Below are positions 1 to 6,704 of a stretch of DNA of 64,000 nucleotides, in pieces. Numbering within the stretch: position 1 is the first letter of the stretch; every line of letters begins with the position of its first letter. Source of the stretch: Nitrosomonas sp. PY1. GTDB taxonomy: Bacteria; Pseudomonadota; Gammaproteobacteria; Burkholderiales; Nitrosomonadaceae. The position numbers and the translations under genes were made by a program. The DNA is taken from the NCBI RefSeq assembly GCF_022836435.1, contig NZ_BQXC01000001.1, forward strand, positions 942,121 through 1,006,120, read 5' to 3'. The notes beneath the pieces are model-generated. The model was not told where the DNA came from, ran no database searches, and worked only from the letters and a program-made list of their open reading frames with translations.

Positions 1-198
1 ATTCTAATGCATGAACGCCAAAGTTTGCTTGATGCAACTGGGGCTGCCGCTGTTTTTATTGCAAGCCTAGATAGTGCAAGATTACCTAAATCTGCTCATC
101 AAGCGGCTAAATTACTGGCTCGTTTGCTGAATAGCTTACCCGAAGAAACGTTGCGAGACGCTTTGGAAAAAGTCAATACAAAGCTTGTGCATCGATGA
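1..198 (+). CDS. 3' end of an unidentified gene
   Basis: The reading frame is open to the left edge of the window and ends in TGA at 196-198. The visible residues are rich in Ala and Leu and probably helical, with no motif I recognise. An ATG lies at position 7, but the frame continues upstream of it and the few bases visible give no ribosome site, so this is more likely the C-terminus of a longer protein than a complete small gene. The stop overlaps the start of the patatin gene (ATGA), which suggests translational coupling in one operon. Confidence 0.45.
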   Translation: MLMHERQSLLDATGAAAVFIASLDSARLPKSAHQAAKLLARLLNSLPEETLRDALEKVNTKLVHR

Positions 199-1361
199 AT
201 GATTCTAAGCGGCAAATGGTGCCTAAAGTCGGATTGGTATTGACTGGAGGGGGGGCGCGCGCAGCTTATCAAGTGGGTGTTCTAAAAGCAATTTCGGAAC
301 TATTGCCAGATAAAAAAATAAACCCTTTTCCTGTGGTATGTGGTACATCCGCTGGTGCTATTAATGCTGCAAGTATTGCTGTGTATGCTAGTAATTATGC
401 TGAAGGGGTGAATAACCTTGAAGCGGTATGGTCAAATTTTCACGTTAGCCAGATTCACCGTTCTGATTTTTTGGGCGTCGTACAAAACACTTTGCGGTGT
501 ATGCTTTCATTAGTGTCTAGTGAATATGGGAAATCTCGTCCTATTTCTTTGTTGGATAATACGCCACTACAAATGCTATTGCGGAGTAAGTTCTCTTTTC
601 GTTCTATTCCTTACTGTATACGAGAAGGTTCACTGCATGCGATAGGACTTACGGCATGGGGATATACATCTGGAGAATCGGTTACATTTTTCCAAGCTGC
701 AAAAGGGGTAATGCCTTGGAGAAGAGCTCAAAGAATAGGAGTTCCTGTGAAACTGGGCGTTGATCACTTGTTAGCTTCTTCCTCGATACCGTTTATTTTT
801 CCAGCGGTAAAGTTGAATCGCGAATATTTTGGTGATGGATCGATGCGTCAGCTGGCGCCTATTAGCCCAGCATTGCATTTAGGGGCTGACAAAGTATTGG
901 TAATTGGTGTGCGAAGAGCGATACTGGATGAACCTAGAAGGGTTCAAGCTACAGGCTATCCACCTTTTGCGCAGATCGCCGGACACGCGTTTAATAGTAT
1001 TTTTGTGGATAGCTTGGATGTCGATCTAGAACGCCTGTTGCGAATCAATGAGACAGTTGCACAGGTATCTCATGAAGTGCTTAAGGAAAAAAATATGCGA
1101 TTACGTCCGATTGAAGCAATGATGATCGCACCCACTCAGAGTATCAATCAGATTGCACAAAAATATGCGCATACTTTGCCGTGGGTCATGCGTTATTTGT
1201 ATCGAGCAGTGGGAGCGCTGGGACCGAATGGTTTAACTTTATTGAGTTATGTTTTATTTGAATCGGCTTTTTGTCGAGATTTAATCGAATTGGGTTATTA
1301 CGATACCTTGCAGCAACGGAATGAATTACTGAAATTTCTTGGCGTTGAAACACATATCTGA
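195..1361 (+). CDS. patatin-like phospholipase family protein
   Basis: A 388-residue protein of the bacterial patatin family: serine acyl-hydrolases with a Ser-Asp dyad acting on phospholipids or other acyl esters. Visible are the glycine-rich oxyanion loop GGGAR at residues 18-22, the nucleophile elbow GTSAG at 50-54 (Ser52), and the catalytic Asp in DGS at about residue 214, where the family usually has DGG or DGA. No signal peptide is seen, so it is probably cytoplasmic or peripheral to the membrane. It overlaps the preceding gene by four bases. The substrate cannot be told from sequence. Confidence 0.85.
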   Translation: MNDSKRQMVPKVGLVLTGGGARAAYQVGVLKAISELLPDKKINPFPVVCGTSAGAINAASIAVYASNYAEGVNNLEAVWSNFHVSQIHRSDFLGVVQNTLRCMLSLVSSEYGKSRPISLLDNTPLQMLLRSKFSFRSIPYCIREGSLHAIGLTAWGYTSGESVTFFQAAKGVMPWRRAQRIGVPVKLGVDHLLASSSIPFIFPAVKLNREYFGDGSMRQLAPISPALHLGADKVLVIGVRRAILDEPRRVQATGYPPFAQIAGHAFNSIFVDSLDVDLERLLRINETVAQVSHEVLKEKNMRLRPIEAMMIAPTQSINQIAQKYAHTLPWVMRYLYRAVGALGPNGLTLLSYVLFESAFCRDLIELGYYDTLQQRNELLKFLGVETHI

Positions 1362-1414
1362 ATTGTGGATAGGTATCATAGCCATACAATGAACAAGAAT
1401 TATTAGGAAAATAA

Positions 1415-2137
1415 ATGAGTTTTGATGATCCTCAATTTTGGATTGCAGTGCTACAAATTATCGCCATTGATATTGTATTAGGGGGCGATAATGCTGTGGT
1501 TATAGCTTTGGCGTGCCGTCGCTTGCCAGAAGATCAGCGTAAATTGGGTGTCTTTTGGGGAGTTTTTGGTGCCATTGTTTTACGGATTGTGTTGATTTTC
1601 TTTGCATTAAGCTTACTTGCGATTCCATATTTAAAGATAGTTGGTGCATTATTGCTGCTATGGATTGGAGTCAAACTATTACAACCCGAATCTGATGGTG
1701 GACATGAAGTCGGTGCCAGTACGACTTTGATCGGGGCTATCAAAACCATTATTGTCGCCGATGCAGTGATGAGCTTAGATAATGTGATTGCCATTGCGGG
1801 AGCGGCAAAAGATGAAATGGGGCTCGTCGTTTTTGGTTTGGTAATTAGCGTACCGATTATTGTATGGGGTAGTCAATTGGTAATGAAACTCATGGAACGT
1901 TTTCCAGTGACAATTGCTATTGGTGCAGGGTTACTCGGTTGGATTGCGGGTGATATGTTTGTTTCTGATGTTGTAACCAAGCAATGGGTCGACGCACAAG
2001 CGAATTATTTGCATTGGATTGCGCCTATGGGCGGTGCAATTCTAGTAGTTTTTACGGGCAAAATGATTGCCAAATTAAAGACTGATAAACAAAGAGTTAT
2101 TGTTGATTTGGCGGATGATGCCGCACCGAAGAAATAA
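1415..2137 (+). CDS. TerC/YjbE-family integral membrane protein
   Basis: A 240-residue protein with about seven hydrophobic segments. It carries the two acidic intramembrane motifs of the TerC family, LGGDNAVV near residue 22 and SLDNVIAI near residue 120. Members of this family (TerC, Alx, YjbE/MeeF types) are linked to tellurite resistance or to manganese export and metal loading of exoenzymes. The size and single-domain form fit the YjbE subgroup. I see no manganese riboswitch in the short gap before it. It is followed 32 bp later by a UspA gene. Confidence 0.8.
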   Translation: MSFDDPQFWIAVLQIIAIDIVLGGDNAVVIALACRRLPEDQRKLGVFWGVFGAIVLRIVLIFFALSLLAIPYLKIVGALLLLWIGVKLLQPESDGGHEVGASTTLIGAIKTIIVADAVMSLDNVIAIAGAAKDEMGLVVFGLVISVPIIVWGSQLVMKLMERFPVTIAIGAGLLGWIAGDMFVSDVVTKQWVDAQANYLHWIAPMGGAILVVFTGKMIAKLKTDKQRVIVDLADDAAPKK

Positions 2138-2169
2138 TTAATTATTTTCCATTCATTGAGAAATTACGC

Positions 2170-2595
2170 ATGTTGAAAATGCTATTACCCGTCGATGGCT
2201 CGGATAACTCTGATAAAGCGGTAGCTGGCTTTATATCTATGATTAATTGGTATAAAGAGCTGCCAGAGGTGCATTTATTAACAGTTCAAACACCATTAAG
2301 TGGTAATATTTCATTTCATATCAATGCAACAGATATCAAACAGTATCATCATGAAGAAGGCTTAAAAAGCCTCGAAAATGCCCGCAAATTGCTCGATCAA
2401 GCAGGAATATCTTATCGGTATCATATTACGGTGGGGGATCCGGCTGAAATGATCGTACAGTTTGCGACAGAACAAAAATATGACCAGATCGTCATAGGGC
2501 CGAGAGGTAAAGGAAACATCGAGGGCTTATTATTGGGATCAGTAACTAATAAGGTAATGCAATCGGCATTAATACCTGTGCTACTGGTTAAATAA
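2170..2595 (+). CDS. universal stress protein, UspA family
   Basis: A single UspA domain of 141 residues. The N-terminal beta strand MLLPVDGSDNS and the C-terminal nucleotide-binding signature (GPRGKGN...GSV) of the ATP-binding Usp subgroup are both present, so ATP binding is expected. Usp proteins are cytoplasmic stress factors of broad role. It lies in a same-strand run between a TerC-family gene and a cyclic nucleotide phosphodiesterase-like gene, with 25 bp to the next start. Confidence 0.85.
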   Translation: MLKMLLPVDGSDNSDKAVAGFISMINWYKELPEVHLLTVQTPLSGNISFHINATDIKQYHHEEGLKSLENARKLLDQAGISYRYHITVGDPAEMIVQFATEQKYDQIVIGPRGKGNIEGLLLGSVTNKVMQSALIPVLLVK

Positions 2596-2620
2596 TTGTT
2601 TTGTATGAGGCAAAAATCTT

Positions 2621-3385
2621 TTGAAACTCAGAACGCTAGGGTGTAGCGGCGGTATCGGTAGCGGGGAACAAACCACTGCTTTTCTGTTAGATGAGGATAT
2701 TCTCATCGATGCGGGAACGGGGGTTGGCGGTTTGCGTAGAGACGAAATGATCAAAATTGATCACATTTTTTTAACGCATGCACACCTCGATCATGTGGTA
2801 TTTGTTCCTTTTTTAGTGGATACAGTTGGTTATGTGCGTGATAAACCAGTCACTGTTTACGTAACAAAGGCGACGCATGATGTTTTGCAAAAACACCTAT
2901 TCAATTGGCATTTATGGCCAGATTTCACGAAAATTCCCAACCAGCATACGCCTTATATGCGGTATCAAATTCTTACAATAGGCGATACTATCGATCTACA
3001 AGGCCGTAAAATTACACCATTGCCTGCCAATCATGTTGTGCCAACGGTGGGGTATCAATTAAATTCAGGTAGATCAAGCCTAGTATTTACGTCAGACACT
3101 ACTACCAACCCTGAGTTCTGGCCTATTATTAACAAAATCCAGAATCTGAAGTATCTCATTATTGAATCAGCTTTTTGCAACCAAAAAAGAAATATCGCTA
3201 TCCGATCTAAGCATTATTGCCCAAGCTTGCTGATAGAAGATCTAAAAAGATTTGAGCGCCATGCCGAAATATATATTACGCATTTAAAACCGGGTGAAGC
3301 TGATATCACAATGGATGAAATCCGAAAATCCATGCCGCAGCTTAATCCGCGCAAGTTAGAAAACAATCAGACGTTCGAGTTTTAA
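2621..3385 (+). CDS. metallo-beta-lactamase fold hydrolase, class-II cyclic nucleotide phosphodiesterase-like
   Basis: A 254-residue MBL-fold protein. The metal-binding motif THAHLDH lies at residues 52-58, with a later His in PANHV, an Asp in FTSDTT and a His in ITHLKPGEA. The N-terminal GCSGG...TTAFLLDEDILIDAGT pattern resembles class-II cAMP phosphodiesterases rather than glyoxalases or RNase Z. Predicted role is hydrolysis of 3',5'-cyclic nucleotides. The start is TTG at 2621, preceded by an AGG-type ribosome site near 2607. Only 10 bp separate its stop from the GAF-PilB gene. The substrate is inferred from family resemblance. Confidence 0.7.
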   Translation: MKLRTLGCSGGIGSGEQTTAFLLDEDILIDAGTGVGGLRRDEMIKIDHIFLTHAHLDHVVFVPFLVDTVGYVRDKPVTVYVTKATHDVLQKHLFNWHLWPDFTKIPNQHTPYMRYQILTIGDTIDLQGRKITPLPANHVVPTVGYQLNSGRSSLVFTSDTTTNPEFWPIINKIQNLKYLIIESAFCNQKRNIAIRSKHYCPSLLIEDLKRFERHAEIYITHLKPGEADITMDEIRKSMPQLNPRKLENNQTFEF

Positions 3386-3395
3386 TCAACCATGG

Positions 3396-5795
3396 ATGGT
3401 GCATATGAGAACATCGACTACTTCATTACCAACTAAAGATGGTTCCGCTACAAATCTAGTTGATGGGGGTGATGAAAAAAATTTTCCGAATCACTGGCAA
3501 CCTCTGATCAATAAGATACAAGCCGCTGAAACGATCGATGAGATCATTCTCGAAGCCAGCAAAGAGATTTGTCGATTGTTCAGTGCGGATCGCGCGACGA
3601 TCTATACATTGAGTGAAGATCGAACTTATCTGATTACACGTGCAAAAGCCGGTGATTCGCTGCAAGATCTAAAATTGCCATTGACCAAAGGCAGTATTAT
3701 TGACTATGTCGCTTCACGTAAACAGGCAGTAAATATTGAAGATGTTTACTACAAAGGTGAGTTGAGAAAAATTGATCCATCCATGACGTTCTCGCACGAA
3801 GTGGATAAACGTACAGGGTATCGGACCAAGCAGATGCTGGTGGTTCCGATTGTGAGCGCCAATGGTGAAAAAGTACTGGGCGTTGTACAAGTCATTAATC
3901 ACAAAAACAATCAAGCTTTTTCGTCGACCGATATGACAGGACTGATGGAAATTGGTTGTGCGCTGTCCGGAATCTTACAACCGCAGCCTAAAATTGCCCA
4001 AGTAGCCAAATCAAAATACGATCATCTGATTTTTGGTCGCATTATTTCAGCCGATCAGTATGAGCAGGCCGTGCTTACGGCACGAAATAAGCGCTGTGAG
4101 CTAGAAGATATTCTTATTGACGAGTTAGAGGTTAAGGCACCGCAAGTTGGTCAGGCATTGTCTTTGTTTTTCAATGTGCCTTATGAGGGCTATAAGGTGG
4201 ATCGGATCAAACCTTTCTCATTGTTGAAAAACTTAAAAAAAGACTATATCGAGAACAATGGTTGGTTGCCGGTTGATGAAACCAAGGATGAGGTGACGAT
4301 ATTAGCGCTTGATCCTGAATTGATTAAGTCGCAGCGTATCGTCAATAATATTTTTCCCAAGCATAAGGTTATTTATACCGTTACTACACACCGAGAATTT
4401 AACCAAACCATTGAGCAGTTTTACGGTGTGAATGCGGATGATGTCGCATCGGGCGATATCAATGAAATGTTGGGTGGAATGGATGAAGGAGATAACGAAG
4501 AAGGTGTTAGCCTTAATGAAGAATCATCTGCTGCTTCTGACAATGAATTGGTCAAGTTGGTGAATAAGATCATCATCGATGCCCATAAAATGGGGGTATC
4601 CGATATTCATATCGAACCCTATGGGGGTAAGGAAAAAACTAAAATCCGCTTCCGTAAGGATGGTTCGTTGATGCCGTATATCGAAATTCCTGCCAGTTAC
4701 CGGAATCCGTTGATTACTCGTATCAAGATCATGTGCGATTTGGATATTTCGGAAAAACGCAAACCTCAGGATGGGAAAATTAAATTCCGTAAGTATGCGC
4801 CTTTAGATATTGAATTGCGTGTCGCCACGATTCCTTCTGCGGGTGGTATGGAAGACGTAGTGATGCGTATTTTAGCGGCAGGAGAGCCCATTCCATTGGA
4901 AAAAATGGGATTTACCGCACACAACCAGGAAGAATTGAAAAAAATCATCAGTAAACCGTACGGATTATTTTTTGTGTGTGGCCCAACCGGTTCCGGTAAG
5001 ACCACCACGCTGCATTCGATCCTGAAATTCCTCAACCGTACCGATACTAAAATATGGACTGCGGAAGATCCTGTCGAGATTACACAAAAAGGCTTGCGTC
5101 AGGTGCAAATCAATGTCAAAGCGGGACTGACTTTCCCTGCGATCATGCGTTCTTTTTTGCGAGCCGATCCCGATATCATCATGGTGGGTGAGATGCGCGA
5201 CAAGGAGACGACCGGTATCGGTATCGAAGCTTCGCTAACTGGGCATTTGGTGTTCGCCACGCTGCATACCAACAGTGCGCCGGAGTCGGTCATCCGTTTG
5301 CTCGATATGGGGATGGATCCGTTTAACTTTGCCGATGCCTTGCTAGGGGTGTTGGCGCAGCGTCTTGCCAAACGGTTATGCAAATGCAAACAAGCGCATG
5401 TTGCCACAGAACAAGAGCTTAATGCGTTACTACTCGAATATTGCGAAGAGTTGAATCATATCGACCGCTTTAAAGCGAACCCCGAAGCCTCGCGGCAAGA
5501 AATCCTCGACGATTGGAAAGAGCAATACGGTGATGAGGATGGTCAGATTACATTGTACAAGCCGGTAGGCTGCGATGAATGTGCCAATACCGGTTTTAGG
5601 GGGCGCGTCGGTTTGCACGAGTTGATGACAGCGAGCGATGCATTGAAAAAGAATATCCAGGAACATGCCCGTGTCGCGGATATGTTAGTCACTGCATTGG
5701 GTGACGGCATGCGTACGTTGAAACAGGATGGTATTGAAAAAGTACTGCAAGGTATTACGGATATTCACCAAGTACGGGTCGTGTGTATCAAGTAG
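3396..5795 (+). CDS. GAF-domain PilB/GspE-family assembly ATPase
   Basis: A 799-residue AAA+ ATPase of the type II secretion/type IV pilus extension family. Order of domains: GAF at about 40-190, a GspE/MshE N-terminal-like region at about 205-345, then the ATPase. Walker A GPTGSGKTT starts near 529, Walker B-like DPDIIMVGEMRD near 590, and the zinc-binding cysteines lie in LCKCKQ (about 661) and CDECANTGFRGR (about 726). The N-terminal GAF is not part of standard PilB and could bind a cyclic nucleotide or other small ligand. It is co-directional with the phosphodiesterase-like gene 10 bp upstream. No PilC or PilD lies beside it, so its pilus or secretion partner is unproven. Confidence 0.88.
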   Translation: MVHMRTSTTSLPTKDGSATNLVDGGDEKNFPNHWQPLINKIQAAETIDEIILEASKEICRLFSADRATIYTLSEDRTYLITRAKAGDSLQDLKLPLTKGSIIDYVASRKQAVNIEDVYYKGELRKIDPSMTFSHEVDKRTGYRTKQMLVVPIVSANGEKVLGVVQVINHKNNQAFSSTDMTGLMEIGCALSGILQPQPKIAQVAKSKYDHLIFGRIISADQYEQAVLTARNKRCELEDILIDELEVKAPQVGQALSLFFNVPYEGYKVDRIKPFSLLKNLKKDYIENNGWLPVDETKDEVTILALDPELIKSQRIVNNIFPKHKVIYTVTTHREFNQTIEQFYGVNADDVASGDINEMLGGMDEGDNEEGVSLNEESSAASDNELVKLVNKIIIDAHKMGVSDIHIEPYGGKEKTKIRFRKDGSLMPYIEIPASYRNPLITRIKIMCDLDISEKRKPQDGKIKFRKYAPLDIELRVATIPSAGGMEDVVMRILAAGEPIPLEKMGFTAHNQEELKKIISKPYGLFFVCGPTGSGKTTTLHSILKFLNRTDTKIWTAEDPVEITQKGLRQVQINVKAGLTFPAIMRSFLRADPDIIMVGEMRDKETTGIGIEASLTGHLVFATLHTNSAPESVIRLLDMGMDPFNFADALLGVLAQRLAKRLCKCKQAHVATEQELNALLLEYCEELNHIDRFKANPEASRQEILDDWKEQYGDEDGQITLYKPVGCDECANTGFRGRVGLHELMTASDALKKNIQEHARVADMLVTALGDGMRTLKQDGIEKVLQGITDIHQVRVVCIK

Positions 5796-5803
5796 GTTGG
5801 GAG

Positions 5804-5828
5804 AAAGTGACAAAAATTGTCACTTTTT
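5804..5828 (+). terminator. intrinsic terminator after the PilB-like gene
   Basis: A perfect inverted repeat, AAAGTGACA and TGTCACTTT, with a 5-nt loop is followed by a short T-run, 8 bp after the ATPase stop codon. Confidence 0.75.
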
Positions 5829-5975
5829 GACGCAAATAAGCACTCATAGAAGAATCTAAAAGACACCTCTGCATAACTGATTTCCTCGACTACAAAAAAA
5901 TCACAGGTATTTGATTTATATATACCGGAAATGAACAGAGAAGCTTAAAAACATAGTCATGTGGAGGTCTTTAAA

Positions 5976-6086
5976 ATGCCTATTCGATTGTTAAATGTAG
6001 CAAAACAGAATAAAAAAACCGCTCTAGGAAGAGCGGTTTTTTGTGCAGATCTAGATAGATTACTTTGGCTTCATGTAAGCTTTTAA
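5976..6086 (+). CDS. possible 36-residue small ORF with strong ribosome site
   Basis: ATG at 5976 is preceded by a perfect GGAGG (5963-5967) at ideal spacing and opens a 36-codon frame ending TAA at 6084-6086. The peptide starts MPIRLLNVAKQNKK and matches nothing I know. It reads through the hairpin at 6012-6042, which argues against a normal coding role unless the hairpin serves only the opposite strand. It lies after the upstream gene's own terminator, so it would need its own promoter. It may be a small protein, part of a small RNA, or chance. Confidence 0.25.
   Translation: MPIRLLNVAKQNKKTALGRAVFCADLDRLLWLHVSF
6012..6042. terminator. bidirectional intrinsic terminator after the pilin gene
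   Basis: AAAACCGCTC and GAGCGGTTTT form a GC-rich stem with a 6-nt loop, flanked by A-runs on one side and T-runs on the other, so it can terminate on both strands. It lies about 45 bp beyond the stop of the minus-strand pilin gene and most naturally ends that transcript. Confidence 0.75.
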
Positions 6087-6087
6087 A

Positions 6088-6516
6088 TTAACAGAATCCT
6101 TTCGCTACGCATCCGCCTGATTTAGCCCACTGTATCGGAGATGTGGCACTAGCGGCAGTTCCTGTGAGGATGAAAGTATCGCCAGCTACAAGTCCATTTG
6201 TAGCTGCTGGTGTCATTGTTATCACTGCAGATGTTGCCGTATTACCAGAGATTACGCCCGATTGTATTTGTCCTGTTGCGCCAATTTGCCCAGGTACGCT
6301 ATTGGCACCATGAGTGCAATTGAGCAGAGAAGATTGTTCTTGAAAGCATAGTTCTAGTGCCAGTTTCAGCGGTGCTGCGGCTGATACGACTTCACTGAAT
6401 CTGGCTTTGGTTGTGTATGTTTGATAAGCAGGCACTGCCACAGCAGCCAAAATACCAATAATAGCAACAACAATCATCAATTCGATCAATGTAAAACCTT
6501 TTTGTATTTGTTGCAT
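6088..6516 (-). CDS. pilA: type IV major pilin (PilA/PilE-like)
   Basis: A 142-residue prepilin. A short charged leader MQQIQKG precedes [20 protein letters not shown], giving the prepilin peptidase cut after Gly7 and the conserved Glu5 of the mature protein. Two cysteine pairs are visible (about 92/101 and near the C-terminus in GGCVAKGFC); the last gives the D-region loop of a type IVa pilin. It is the building block of the pilus fibre. It is transcribed alone on the minus strand from a sigma-54-like promoter and ends before a strong terminator. Because it is monocistronic with this promoter it is the best major-pilin candidate; the other pilin-like genes in the window look like minor pilins. 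Confidence 0.9.
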   Translation of the reverse strand: MQQIQKGFTLIELMIVVAIIGILAAVAVPAYQTYTTKARFSEVVSAAAPLKLALELCFQEQSSLLNCTHGANSVPGQIGATGQIQSGVISGNTATSAVITMTPAATNGLVAGDTFILTGTAASATSPIQWAKSGGCVAKGFC

Positions 6517-6543
6517 GTTTCATTCTCCTTTAGGTTGTGTAAG

Positions 6544-6562
6544 GCACACAAAACGTGTGTGC
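6544..6562 (-). promoter_or_regulatory. hairpin at the predicted pilin mRNA 5' end
   Basis: A perfect 7-bp inverted repeat, GCACACA and TGTGTGC, with a 5-nt loop sits at the predicted transcription start of the pilin mRNA. It could stabilise the 5' end or bind a regulator. No T-run follows it. Confidence 0.45.
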
Positions 6563-6571
6563 GAGTTATTA

Positions 6572-6587
6572 AGCAGGAGTCGTGCCA
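6572..6587 (-). promoter_or_regulatory. sigma-54 promoter of the pilin gene
   Basis: Read on the minus strand this is TGGCACGACTCCTGCT. It fits the RpoN consensus TGGCACG-N4-TTGCW with the correct -24 GG to -12 GC spacing and a single departure (C for T before TGC). It lies about 55 bp upstream of the pilin start codon. RpoN/PilR control of the major pilin is known in several proteobacteria; here it is inferred from the site alone. Confidence 0.75.
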
Positions 6588-6704
6588 GAAATTTTGAAAG
6601 GGTATAGTATTTTTGTAAAAGTATTCTATATTCATCATGTTAATTTTTATATATTTTTCTATCATTGTGATTTTTGTGATGAATCTTTAATTTTCCAAAA
6701 AGCA

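Noticed and set aside
1362-1414. Manganese (yybP-ykoY) riboswitch before the TerC-family gene
   Set aside because: The gap is only about 53 bp and shows none of the conserved riboswitch segments.
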